A DNA stretch of 64,000 nucleotides from Bacteroidota bacterium (GTDB taxonomy: Bacteria; Bacteroidota; Bacteroidia; Flavobacteriales; Weeksellaceae), in assembly GCA_023458415.1 (NCBI GenBank), contig JAEWZO010000015.1, positions 6,918 through 70,917 on the forward strand, written 5' to 3'. The notes under the pieces were generated by a model. It saw only the letters and a list, made by a program, of their open reading frames with translations. It searched no databases and was not told where the DNA came from. A program made the position numbers and the translations under genes. This document shows positions 18,177 to 26,169 of this stretch, piece after piece; positions within the stretch are counted from its first letter, which is position 1; each line of letters opens with the position of its first letter.

Positions 18177-18947
18177 TTAATATAACTTCTCAATCGAATC
18201 TGCTCCCAGGTATTCGGATTTCTCAGTTTTAGTTTTTGTGAAAGCTTTATCGAGTTCGCCTTCCAGAAATTCATCACCTTTCACCACAATATCCACCATA
18301 TCCATGGAATCTATCACAAAATTCTGGATTGTTGGATTCTTGATGGCTTCAATATCGGTGATATTGTCGAATTTCAGTTTATCGGCAGCTTCCCCACTCA
18401 GCGCCATGTCTTCCTCGTTGTATACAGAAAGCACAAGTTTTGAGTTTTTGAAGTAATAGTCGTTTTTGTAATATTTCTTAAGATACAGCGGTACGAAAGA
18501 AGACATCCAACCATTAAGGTGGATAACATCCGGAACCCAATTCAATTTCTTAATCGTTTCAATCACCCCTCTTGCAAAGAAAATTGCACGTTCATCATTG
18601 TCATCAAAAGGTTTTCCGTCTTCATCAGTATAATAAAGTTTTCTCTTGAAATACTCTTCATTATCAATGAAATATACCTGAAGTCTTTCTCCTGGTAGAG
18701 AAGCTACTTTGATAATTAACGGCTGATCTAGATCATTGATAATTATGTTCATCCCAGACAGTCTAATTACCTCGTGCAACTGAAATTTACGCTCACTAAT
18801 CTGCCCAAACCTTGGCATAAAAACTCTTACGTCATTGCCTTCCTGATGCATCTTTAGCGCCATTTTACTCACCATTGTCGCCATGTTGTTTTCTTCCTGA
18901 TAAGGAAACATTTCGGTGGTGATGTATAATATTTTCTGATTCGGCAT
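18177..18947 (-). CDS. Glycogen/starch-synthase-like protein, N-terminal (GT5) domain only
   Basis: 256 residues that match only the N-terminal half of GlgA: KILYITTEMFPYQEENNMA at the start, DVRVFMPRFGQISER, and DVIHLNGWMSSFVPLYLK near residue 140. The usual GlgA N-terminal motif KTGGL, which binds ADP-glucose, is replaced by EENNM, and the whole C-terminal GT-B domain with its nucleotide site is absent. A classical synthase reaction is therefore unlikely from this protein alone. Such short forms are, as far as I know, usual in flavobacteria next to panC. It leads the operon with DUF4270 and glmS and has a well-formed promoter. Confidence 0.8.
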   Translation of the reverse strand: MPNQKILYITTEMFPYQEENNMATMVSKMALKMHQEGNDVRVFMPRFGQISERKFQLHEVIRLSGMNIIINDLDQPLIIKVASLPGERLQVYFIDNEEYFKRKLYYTDEDGKPFDDNDERAIFFARGVIETIKKLNWVPDVIHLNGWMSSFVPLYLKKYYKNDYYFKNSKLVLSVYNEEDMALSGEAADKLKFDNITDIEAIKNPTIQNFVIDSMDMVDIVVKGDEFLEGELDKAFTKTKTEKSEYLGADSIEKLY

Positions 18948-18974
18948 AAATACTTTGTTTCTACTTACCTAAAG

Positions 18975-19003
18975 CAAAAATACTTTAGGGTGCAAAATTA
19001 CAA
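18975..19003 (-). promoter_or_regulatory. Promoter of the glycogen-synthase-like/DUF4270/glmS operon
   Basis: Minus strand: TTG (19001-19003), 18-base spacer, TATTTTTG (18975-18982). Both Bacteroidota boxes are perfect and correctly spaced; transcription would start about 20 bases before the ATG at 18947. Confidence 0.75.
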
Positions 19004-19117
19004 AATTTTAAATGAAAAATTTTCAATTAACAAATTTTAATACTTATGCTTAAATTTTCAATAAAGAAGGGGCAGATTATCTTCTTTTTATTATTTTTAC
19101 AAGTATATAAATAAACT

Positions 19118-19966
19118 ATGGAAATTTTCAGAAATAGGAAACCACTGCAGGATTATGTGGAGAGACAGAAAGAAATGGGTAAAAAAATCGGCTTCGCACC
19201 TACGATGGGTGCGCTGCACCAAGGTCATATTGCACTATACAAAGCTGCACGTGCAGAAAACGACTTGGTAATTTCTTCAGTTTTTGTTAATCCAACACAA
19301 TTCAACAATGCTGCAGATCTAGAAAAATATCCGAGAGATGTTGAAGGCGATATTCAAATTCTCAAAAAATCAGGTTTCGTAGATGCTGTTTATATTCCAC
19401 AGATTGAAGATATTTATCCTGATGGCGCTAAAAGTGAACAATACGATTTTGACGGTCTTGAAAAAGAAATGGAAGGCGCTGCAAGACCTGGCCACTTTGA
19501 CGGAGTCGGGACAGTTGTGGAAGAACTTTTCAGACAGGTTCGCCCGGATAATGCTTATTTCGGCGAGAAAGATTATCAGCAGTTAGCCATCATCAAGAAA
19601 ATGGTTTCCAAAAAGAAACTTCCAGTAAAAATCTCTGGTGTTTCGACAGTGCGAGAAGAAAGCGGACTTGCGATGAGCTCCCGCAACCAAAGACTTTCAT
19701 ACCAACAGCGTGAAGCCGCAAAGGTGATTCATGAAACGCTTGTGAAAGTAAATGACTGGTTCCGTATTGTAACAATCCCAGAAATTAATGAAAGAGTAAA
19801 AGATATTTTTGAAAATGAGAAAGGGATGGTTCTGGAATATTTCAAAATCGTGAATGAAGAAACTCTAAAAGAAACTGATTTTTTCTATAAAGACCAAAGC
19901 TTCCGTGCTTTTATAGTAGTGTATGTGGGCGAAGTGCGACTGATCGATAATATGCATCTCGATTAG
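19118..19966 (+). CDS. panC: Pantoate--beta-alanine ligase (pantothenate synthetase)
   Basis: Joins pantoate and beta-alanine with ATP to give pantothenate for coenzyme A. 282 residues. The nucleotidyl-transferase HIGH-type motif PTMGALHQGH (residues 28-37), VFVNPTQFN, the YFGEKDYQQL segment near 150 and the KMSKS-like MSSRNQRL near 188 are all intact. It is divergent from the glycogen-synthase-like gene across 170 bp. panD, often the next gene in relatives, is not here; tRNAs follow. Confidence 0.97.
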   Translation: MEIFRNRKPLQDYVERQKEMGKKIGFAPTMGALHQGHIALYKAARAENDLVISSVFVNPTQFNNAADLEKYPRDVEGDIQILKKSGFVDAVYIPQIEDIYPDGAKSEQYDFDGLEKEMEGAARPGHFDGVGTVVEELFRQVRPDNAYFGEKDYQQLAIIKKMVSKKKLPVKISGVSTVREESGLAMSSRNQRLSYQQREAAKVIHETLVKVNDWFRIVTIPEINERVKDIFENEKGMVLEYFKIVNEETLKETDFFYKDQSFRAFIVVYVGEVRLIDNMHLD

Positions 19967-19977
19967 AACAAAAACAT

Positions 19978-20004
19978 CAAAAGCCCTCCAAAGGAGAGCT
20001 TTTG
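19978..20004 (-). terminator. Terminator of the tRNA array, possibly shared with panC
   Basis: Stem CAAAAGC..CTCC/GGAG..GCTTTTG with one C-A mismatch and loop AAA. On the minus strand it is followed by ATGTTTTTG, which fits termination of the tRNA-Lys/Leu/Lys transcript. On the plus strand there is no T-run after it, so its use by panC is doubtful. Confidence 0.6.
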
Positions 20005-20057
20005 AACACCAAATCACAAAATATTAATATGAAAAAAATTTACTTAACAGTAAATTG

Positions 20058-20130
20058 TGACCTGGCTGGGGCTCGAACCCAGGACCCATACATTAAAAGT
20101 GTATTGCTCTACCAACTGAGCTACCAGGTC
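20058..20130 (-). tRNA. tRNA-Lys(TTT), copy 1
   Basis: 73 nt. The acceptor GACCTGG pairs with CCAGGTC, with A73. Anticodon loop CTTTTAA gives TTT (lysine). The T-loop is TTCGAGC. CCA is not encoded. Its sequence is identical to the copy at 20303-20375. Confidence 0.97.
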
Positions 20131-20184
20131 TTTATTAATTAACAATTACCTCATCAATTAACAATTATTTTTGTATTCTGTCTG

Positions 20185-20267
20185 TGCCTGCGACTGGACT
20201 CGAACCAGCACATCCATAGGAAACCACCCCCTCAAGATGGCGTGTCTACCAATTTCACCACACAGGC
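20185..20267 (-). tRNA. tRNA-Leu(GAG)
   Basis: 83 nt class II tRNA. The acceptor GCCTGTG pairs with CGCAGGC (one T-G pair), with A73. Anticodon stem CCATC/GGTGG with loop TTGAGGG gives GAG (leucine, CUC and CUU). Long variable arm present. CCA not encoded. Confidence 0.95.
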
Positions 20268-20291
20268 AAAAAAAAACCGTAAAACTTACGG
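20268..20291 (-). terminator. Terminator-like hairpin inside the tRNA array
   Basis: Stem CCGTAA/TTACGG (20277-20282 with 20286-20291), followed on the minus strand by nine T (20268-20276). It lies between tRNA-Lys copy 2 and tRNA-Leu, so it could reduce expression of the two downstream tRNAs. Confidence 0.65.
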
Positions 20292-20302
20292 GATTTTTGT
20301 TG

Positions 20303-20375
20303 TGACCTGGCTGGGGCTCGAACCCAGGACCCATACATTAAAAGTGTATTGCTCTACCAACTGAGCTACCAGGTC
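20303..20375 (-). tRNA. tRNA-Lys(TTT), copy 2
   Basis: 73 nt, base for base the same as 20058-20130. It is the first tRNA of the minus-strand array and the closest to the promoter at 20420-20448. Confidence 0.97.
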
Positions 20376-20419
20376 GGCCACGATTTACAGTAAGATTTTG
20401 TCCGCTGTAAAAAGTGGTG

Positions 20420-20448
20420 CAAAGATAAGGCTTTTTTTAAATTCTCAA
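20420..20448 (-). promoter_or_regulatory. Promoter of the tRNA-Lys/Leu/Lys array
   Basis: Minus strand: TTG (20446-20448), 18-base spacer, TATCTTTG (20420-20427). Both boxes are perfect. Transcription would start about 38 bases before the first tRNA-Lys. Confidence 0.75.
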
Positions 20449-20480
20449 AATTTTTTTTCAAATTTGTGAAAAATATAAAA

Positions 20481-20999
20481 ATGATAATTTCACTCACCGG
20501 ATATATGGGAAGCGGTAAATCTCACATTTCCAAAGTTTTGAGCGCCAAGCTGCAGTACAGGCTCATCGACCTAGACCGTGAAATTACTTTGAAGGCTAAA
20601 AGCACCATCGCTGAAATCTTTGAAAAAAAGGGAGAACTCTACTTCAGAAAGCTTGAAAGAGAGGTGTTGGAATCTGTTCTTGATAATCACCAAAACTGCA
20701 TACTTAGTTTAGGCGGCGGAACACCCGCTTATTTCGACAATATGAATCTCATTAACGAGAAAACAGAAAGCATTTTTCTGCAGGCATCCGTTAAACAACT
20801 TTCAGAAAGGCTTTTATTGCAAAAAGGAAAACGACCCCTTATTGCAAAGATTACCGACGTGGATCTTCCGGAATTCATCGCAAAGCATCTTTTTGAAAGA
20901 AATCCGTTTTACAGCCAGGCAAAATATACTATCAAAACAGACGGAAAGAATCCTGAAGAAATTGCCAACGAAATTATCGAAAATGTATTTCGGAATTAA
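20481..20999 (+). CDS. aroK: Shikimate kinase
   Basis: Phosphorylates shikimate with ATP in the chorismate pathway. 172 residues from this start. Walker A is GYMGSGKSH (residues 7-15). The shikimate-binding LIDLDREI, the FRKLEREVL segment and GGGTPAYF are intact, as is RNPFYSQAKYTI near the C-terminus. A GTG at 20466 would add five residues, but it coincides with a -7-like element (CAAATTTG, 20459-20466), so a transcript from that element would start after it. I therefore prefer the ATG at 20481. The stop overlaps convergent hslR by 4 bp. Confidence 0.94.
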   Translation: MIISLTGYMGSGKSHISKVLSAKLQYRLIDLDREITLKAKSTIAEIFEKKGELYFRKLEREVLESVLDNHQNCILSLGGGTPAYFDNMNLINEKTESIFLQASVKQLSERLLLQKGKRPLIAKITDVDLPEFIAKHLFERNPFYSQAKYTIKTDGKNPEEIANEIIENVFRN

Positions 21000-21430
21000 T
21001 CGTCGGAATCATCTTCCATTCCGCTGAAAAACAGATTCCACTCATCATTTTCCATTTCAGGAGAATCTCCAGCAACAAATCCGTCAATTTCCCTTCGGTC
21101 TTTCTTGGTCGGCCTTCCTTCACCTTTAATTCTGTAATAGTCCTGAGACATTTTTCTCATTTTCAACAGCTCATACTGCTCTTTGTCTGTTCTGTCTTCA
21201 ATATGCATCGGAACCAGTTTAGCTCCTATCCTGATTTTCGGGATCTGCAGAACTTTAATTTTATAATCAATCTGGTTTTTGCGGATTCGGATTAAATCAC
21301 CCTCCTTCACTTCACGCGAAGATTTCACTGCATTTTCTCCAATATGAACTCGGTTTTTCTTAATTTCCTCTGCCGCAATACTCCGCGTCTTAAAAATCCT
21401 TACACTCCACAAAAATTTATCGATTCTCAT
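20996..21430 (-). CDS. hslR: RNA-binding S4-domain protein (Hsp15/HslR family)
   Basis: 144 residues. The N-terminal S4 domain begins MRIDKFLWSVRIFKTRSIA and includes VHIGENAVKSSREVKEGDLI. In E. coli, Hsp15 binds 50S subunits that carry a stalled peptidyl-tRNA and helps recycle them. The middle holds a basic segment, and the tail after residue 120 is acidic (EMENDEWNLFFSGMEDDSDD). It converges on aroK with a 4-bp overlap and is divergent from the lipoprotein gene at 21487. Confidence 0.88.
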   Translation of the reverse strand: MRIDKFLWSVRIFKTRSIAAEEIKKNRVHIGENAVKSSREVKEGDLIRIRKNQIDYKIKVLQIPKIRIGAKLVPMHIEDRTDKEQYELLKMRKMSQDYYRIKGEGRPTKKDRREIDGFVAGDSPEMENDEWNLFFSGMEDDSDD

Positions 21431-21439
21431 ATTTTTTTT

Positions 21440-21447
21440 TACTTTTG
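21440..21447 (+). promoter_or_regulatory. -7 box (TACTTTTG) for the lipoprotein gene
   Basis: Perfect TAnnTTTG match 39 bases before the ATG at 21487. The -33 region is only a T-run, with no TTG. Confidence 0.4.
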
Positions 21448-21486
21448 CTGAATTAATTTCGCAGCAAGATAATCATAAAGCTAAAA

Positions 21487-22212
21487 ATGAAAAAAAGTAT
21501 ATTATTCCTCGCACTCTCCGCAATGTTTTTGATCAATTGTAAGGAAGATGAACCTGTAATAGTGCCAGAACCAAGCATTGAAACTCAAAATGCCTACGAT
21601 GACGAAGCGATTCAGAAATATCTTCAGGACAATTATTTGGACGCCAAAGGAAATATCAAAACTTTCAGTACCACAGACACTTCTGATGACGAGTTTCCTA
21701 AACTTGCCGAGATGAACCCTGTAACTTTGCCTTCTGGTGTAATTTACATCGTTCGTGACGGTGCACAACCGGAAAACGGAACACCGATTGGAGCCAACGA
21801 CAGCATTCAGATTTTCCAGAATACGGTGAGTTATGTGGCTTCCAACACTGACAATGTAGTGTCATTTGTTTCGCCCGCTACGTTCAAAAATTCGGTAGAC
21901 GGTAACGGAATTCCGGATAATGATCCCATGTATTATTACGTTAGAAATTCAGTTCTTGAAGCGGCGACTGCAGATGAAGCAAAGCAAAGAAGCTATTACG
22001 AGATCGAAGGTCTCCGTGAAGCGTTGCCGAATTTCACAGCTTTCAATAAAGCCAACGAAGAAGATTATAACTTGCAAGGTGTGATTATCGTGCCTTCCAG
22101 AGCAGCTTTCGCACGCGATGTACACCACAATTATACAGGATTGGCTTTCCGAAACAGAAGTTTTGTTTTCAATTTTCAGGTTTACAGAACTTTTCCGCGG
22201 GTGAATCCTTAA
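21487..22212 (+). CDS. Conserved lipoprotein of unknown function, possibly FKBP-like
   Basis: 241 residues with a lipoprotein signal (FLALSAMFLINCKEDEP, Cys18). The mature part starts with an acidic, Pro-rich linker. The arrangement of LDAKGNIKTF, VTLPSGVIYIVRDGAQPENG and GANDSIQIFQNTVSYV recalls the FKBP-type peptidyl-prolyl isomerase lipoproteins of Bacteroidota, where a linker leads into an xLxSGxxYxxxxxG...P..GD-type strand. I cannot confirm the catalytic residues. It stands alone, between divergent hslR and the broken acyltransferase gene. Confidence 0.65.
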   Translation: MKKSILFLALSAMFLINCKEDEPVIVPEPSIETQNAYDDEAIQKYLQDNYLDAKGNIKTFSTTDTSDDEFPKLAEMNPVTLPSGVIYIVRDGAQPENGTPIGANDSIQIFQNTVSYVASNTDNVVSFVSPATFKNSVDGNGIPDNDPMYYYVRNSVLEAATADEAKQRSYYEIEGLREALPNFTAFNKANEEDYNLQGVIIVPSRAAFARDVHHNYTGLAFRNRSFVFNFQVYRTFPRVNP

Positions 22213-22251
22213 AATAAATCCGTCCTGCACGGAGAATGACCAACTTCGACC

Positions 22252-23249
22252 ATGAAGCACGAAAATAATTTCGATTTCCTGAGATTTTTATTTTTTTTCT
22301 GGTAGTTGTTGGTCATTTAATCTTACTTAGCGGCATCCCGGAATTTCGGAATGAATTCTTTGCCGCAATGCCTAATTACAGTGTATTTGCTTTCTTCGTC
22401 ATCAGCGGTTATCTGGTTTGGGGAAGTTATGAACGGCTTCAAAACCTTAAGAAATACTCGAAAAACAGAGCGAAACGCATTTTACCCGCTTACTTTGCTG
22501 TTGTAATTTTCTTTGCGTTTTTTCTTTATTTTTTCGCTTCAGATAGGGGAAATTATTTTTCAGTTCAATGGCTTAAATATCTTGCCGCGAATCTCACTTT
22601 TGCCAATTTTCTTCAGCCTTGCATCAATTATGTTTTTACTGAAAATTTGTTCTGTGCTGTGAACGGCTCTTTATGGACCATCAAGATTGAACTGATGTTT
22701 TACATCACGGTTCCCATTCTTTTTTATCTTTCAAGAAATTTTCAGAAAAAAGCGAAAAACCTTTTGCTGATAAGCCTCTATTTAGCATCAGTAGCGTATT
22801 ATTATACAGTTCTACATTTTGAACAGTATGTTCTAGTGAAGCAACTCCCGGGTTGTTTTACGTACTTTGCTTCCGGAATTCTTCTATTTTTAAACAAGGA
22901 TTATTTCAGGATAAACATCAATTATTTTGTAATTCCGGCGCTGATTATAGTGCTTTTGGAAAAAATGGTTATTCATCAAACCATCCTTTTTCCTTTTGCT
23001 TTAGGTGTTTTGATTTTCTGGTTTGCACATCTGAAGATTGGCCTGAAAAACTTCGGGAAATACGGCGATTTCTCCTACGGAATGTATCTAATTCACTTTC
23101 CTGTGATCCAGATTTTTATTGTGCTGGAAATATTTGAAAAGTATTCGTTTTTAGGCTTTTTCGTCTGTGTTTTGGTAGTTGTTGGGCTGTCAGTTCTCAG
23201 CTGGAACTTCGTTGAAAAACCGTTTCTTAAAAAACGACCTCAGTCGTAG
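22252..23249 (+). pseudogene. Acyltransferase-3 family membrane protein, frameshifted at a T8 run
   Basis: OafA/YrhL-type acyltransferases move acetyl or other acyl groups onto surface sugars. From the ATG at 22252 the frame reads MKHENNFDFLRFLFFF, the exact start expected, and then stops at TAG (22303-22305). The next frame continues LVVVGHLILLSGIPEF and, without a break, the rest of the enzyme (VFAFFVISGYLVWGS, SLWTIKIELMFYI, YGDFSYGMYLIHFP) to 23249. The shift lies in the run of eight T at 22291-22298, which is one T short or two T long. An internal ATG at 22368 would give 293 residues but would lose the first membrane helix and its conserved His (VVVGH). The cause may be a real mutation, slippage-based switching or a sequence error. 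Confidence 0.8.
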
Positions 23250-23929
23250 ATTTGCTGCAAAACTTCCAATGAAGCCGGCTCACGAAAATCAGCGAAATGA
23301 TATCGATAATACAGCATCAAAGTTTCCAAAAATTTCTTTTTTTCCTGATGCGTAAGTTTTATTTCGTAAGGATTGGATGCAAGGCTAAACTTTATCCAAA
23401 GTGCGGAAACCTCTTCATTGAAAAGAATATGTAACGGATCATCGGAAAAAGTTCCGGTTTCAGGGTCCAGAAATTTTCCTTTTTCTGTCAATGGTGCGAT
23501 TCCCAAATACTTAAGCATGTTAAAAACAAGGGCGAAATGTGCTGTTAAATTCCCTGCAAAAGACTCTTTAACAAAAGACTGAATTTCCTGATAAACCGCC
23601 CTACATTCCGTTTCCCTGCGCAAGACCTGATTCAGAAAATCAGCGACAAAAAAAAGAACAGTATTAAGCTTAGGATTATCAAAACTGTATTGTTCACCGC
23701 GTTGTTCAATTTTTGAAATGTTTTTCAGCGAAGATGAACTTCTTCCGTCGAGAATGAAAATTCTGATTTCATTCAGCGGAAAGAGATATGCTTTTTTTCT
23801 ATTCTTTGGCGAATACACACCACGGCAGAAAAAACTTTCAAAGCCGTTTTCGCGGGAGAAACAGTGCAGCACAGCGTCGCTGTCACCATATTTTATGTAA
23901 GAAAGTAGAAAACTGTCCTGAGATTGCAT
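23240..23929 (-). CDS. recO: DNA repair protein RecO
   Basis: Loads RecA with RecR during recombinational gap repair. 229 residues from the ATG at 23929. The N-terminal OB-fold (DSFLLSYIKYGDSDAVLHCF, with RGVYSPKNRKKAYLFPLNEI) is followed by a helical domain. The zinc-finger cysteines of some RecO proteins are missing, which is common in this phylum. The start overlaps the porZ stop by one base (TGATG), so translation is probably coupled. The longer open frame, to 24043, lies inside porZ and is rejected. Its end overlaps the acyltransferase gene by 10 bp. Confidence 0.88.
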   Translation of the reverse strand: MQSQDSFLLSYIKYGDSDAVLHCFSRENGFESFFCRGVYSPKNRKKAYLFPLNEIRIFILDGRSSSSLKNISKIEQRGEQYSFDNPKLNTVLFFVADFLNQVLRRETECRAVYQEIQSFVKESFAGNLTAHFALVFNMLKYLGIAPLTEKGKFLDPETGTFSDDPLHILFNEEVSALWIKFSLASNPYEIKLTHQEKKKFLETLMLYYRYHFADFREPASLEVLQQIYD

Positions 23930-26163
23930 CAGTTGACCACTGCGATTTTTGCTGTAGCGGTATCGGTTCCGTTTTCGTTGGTCATCAAAACAAAATAAAT
24001 TCCGGATGCTACACGCGCTCCACGATGATTGTTGAGATCCCATTCGTAATATCCTCCCCGAACTACTGCCTGATGAACTAAATTTCCGGCAGCATCAGTA
24101 ATTCGGATGTTAGTTCTTTCCGCAATACCTCGGATTCGCACATTCCCTTTATAATTCGCATGCACCACAGGATTTGGGTAAACCAAAACATCACCAAAAT
24201 TTTCATTGACGTCCATAACATCTCCCTGATAAACCACCACTCCATCGTAAGTAACAAAATAGACTTTTCCTGTTTTGGTGTCCACTTTTATATCCGTTAC
24301 GTTATCAGTGGGCAGCGGCGAATTGGCTTTAGTAAAATGACTGATAGTTCTTTCTCCGTTTGCGGTAAAAAAAAACACTCCACCACCGTCAACAGAAACC
24401 CATTTCTGGTTACCGCCATCGGTCGTAATCTGTAAAATATTGTTATCTCTGAAAAGTTCTTCACCAAGTCCGTTTTCTTCAATAATAATTTCATCGGTCT
24501 GAACGGTCGGATCTCCAACAGCTGAGGTTGCATTATGCAAAACTCTTAGTCCGGTTCTGGTTCCAATCCACGCGTCGTAGTTTTTATCTATTGTAACAGA
24601 AACTACACCGTTGGTCGGGAGGTTATTATCGTCATCAATGTGCGTGTAGCTGTCATCACCGGACGAAGCAGTTCCGTTGTAGTTGTATACAATCAAACTT
24701 CCATCCGCAATAAATGGTTGTGCAATATAAATATGGTTATCCTGAATAAAAGGTTTTTGCGCAGAACTTGTGTTAAAAATATTCAGGACATTAAACTGCG
24801 AACTTGCAGCATTATATCTCGCCAACGCAGATTTTGCAAGCGCACTCCCTCTTGGTTCCACGTTCTGATACGTCGCAAAAAGCTGAGCATTAGAATCAAA
24901 GCCAAGCCCAACCGGTTCGTAGAGCCACATATTTGTGCTTAAATTAGGGATCTGTGCAAAACCACCTTCTGCTTCAGACCTATAGATTCCTTTGAAGAGC
25001 TGTCCAGGATAAAAATTCACAAAAAAAATCTCTGAAAGATTAGACGGATTAATCACAGCGTCCAGAATATTAAATTTGCTTGGATTGTTAATAAAAAACT
25101 CAGGATATTTCCATTCCATACCATCGAAATGATAAAAACCAAGACTTTCAGTATGGCTGACTGTGTTGTACGAATCTCTTCCACCCGAAGAAATAAGAAT
25201 CTGGTTTTCCACCAAATCCATTTTATACGAGCGGTTATTGTAAGGTCCGTCCGGTTTTATAGGAAGTCCCGACTCACCAACAATTCCGGCAAACTTCGTC
25301 CCGGCATAAACCTGATTTGAATAAAAATATCCGGTATTTGTCGCATCATTAAAATTAAATGTCTTCACCGTTGCTCCACTATGATCATACACAGAAACTC
25401 TGTTAGGTTCAGAAACAACAATGTTTTGTGGCGTTACCACTAAATCAGTTATACTCGAAAATCCGGATAAAGCTCCACCACCGTAATTAACGGTATTTGA
25501 ATTGGCATAGGCGAGTGTGTTTCCATTCTGAGCCAAGTGAAGAAAACTTCCCGCAACTGAGGTTTGCCATGTGGAAAACACGGGAAAAGTAACATTGATC
25601 TCATGAGATTTAATGCCCGATGAAGTAATAGCATAAACCGTATTTTCGTGAATAACCGCTTCAAGTGAAGGTTCAAAAATACCACCCGTCATAAAGAAAG
25701 CAGAATCACCAAACTCCCTTCTTTCCAAATCGAAAACAGAAACTCCATATCCCGATGAAATCACCGCCTGATTTCCGTTGATACTGATATGATTAATCCG
25801 CTTATCCCCTTGAAAACCTGTAGCTATCGGAATATCAACAATGAAAAAAATTCCGTCCGGAGTAATCACATCCAAAGTTCCGTTTTGGTAACCTACCAAA
25901 CCTGTTTCAGTTTGAGGATTGTAATCAAAGGCAGAGATTTTCACTTCATGCAGTCCGTTGGCTTTTGACAACTTGGCTATTTCACCATTTGTAGGGCTGT
26001 AAAAGAAAATTCCGTTTTCTGTTGCTGCGATCAGTTTATCTGAAGTTTCGCGAATAACCAGAACATTATTATATGAGAAAAGATCGCTCCAGCGACTGGA
26101 GGAAATTGTTTGCGCTGAAATGGACAACGATATGAAAAGAAAAAGAAGTACTGCTTTTTTCAT
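23929..26163 (-). CDS. porZ: T9SS component PorZ, beta-propeller protein with a C-terminal sorting domain
   Basis: In Porphyromonas gingivalis PorZ sits on the cell surface in the T9SS attachment complex and delivers anionic LPS to the sortase PorU. This 744-residue protein has a signal peptide (MKKAVLLFLFISLSISAQ), then two propeller-like domains with blades such as IAATENGIFFYSPTNGEIAKL and AWIGTRTGLRVLHN. The C-terminal type A sorting domain starts VLVYPNPVVHANY (near residue 655) and ends GIYFVLMTNENGTDTATAKI. It lies 6 bp after the metallophosphatase gene and overlaps recO; the porZ-recO pairing supports the identification. Confidence 0.88.
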   Translation of the reverse strand: MKKAVLLFLFISLSISAQTISSSRWSDLFSYNNVLVIRETSDKLIAATENGIFFYSPTNGEIAKLSKANGLHEVKISAFDYNPQTETGLVGYQNGTLDVITPDGIFFIVDIPIATGFQGDKRINHISINGNQAVISSGYGVSVFDLERREFGDSAFFMTGGIFEPSLEAVIHENTVYAITSSGIKSHEINVTFPVFSTWQTSVAGSFLHLAQNGNTLAYANSNTVNYGGGALSGFSSITDLVVTPQNIVVSEPNRVSVYDHSGATVKTFNFNDATNTGYFYSNQVYAGTKFAGIVGESGLPIKPDGPYNNRSYKMDLVENQILISSGGRDSYNTVSHTESLGFYHFDGMEWKYPEFFINNPSKFNILDAVINPSNLSEIFFVNFYPGQLFKGIYRSEAEGGFAQIPNLSTNMWLYEPVGLGFDSNAQLFATYQNVEPRGSALAKSALARYNAASSQFNVLNIFNTSSAQKPFIQDNHIYIAQPFIADGSLIVYNYNGTASSGDDSYTHIDDDNNLPTNGVVSVTIDKNYDAWIGTRTGLRVLHNATSAVGDPTVQTDEIIIEENGLGEELFRDNNILQITTDGGNQKWVSVDGGGVFFFTANGERTISHFTKANSPLPTDNVTDIKVDTKTGKVYFVTYDGVVVYQGDVMDVNENFGDVLVYPNPVVHANYKGNVRIRGIAERTNIRITDAAGNLVHQAVVRGGYYEWDLNNHRGARVASGIYFVLMTNENGTDTATAKIAVVN

Positions 26164-26169
26164 GCTTAA

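Noticed and set aside
20058..20375. The two identical tRNA-Lys genes as attachment sites flanking a small element.
   Set aside because: Between them lie only tRNA-Leu and a hairpin; there is no recombinase or cargo, so a tandem duplication of tRNA genes is the simpler reading.
23929..24081. The extended recO frame up to 24043.
   Set aside because: Its first 38 residues come from the out-of-frame end of porZ; the TGATG overlap and the RecO-like N-terminus place the start at 23929.
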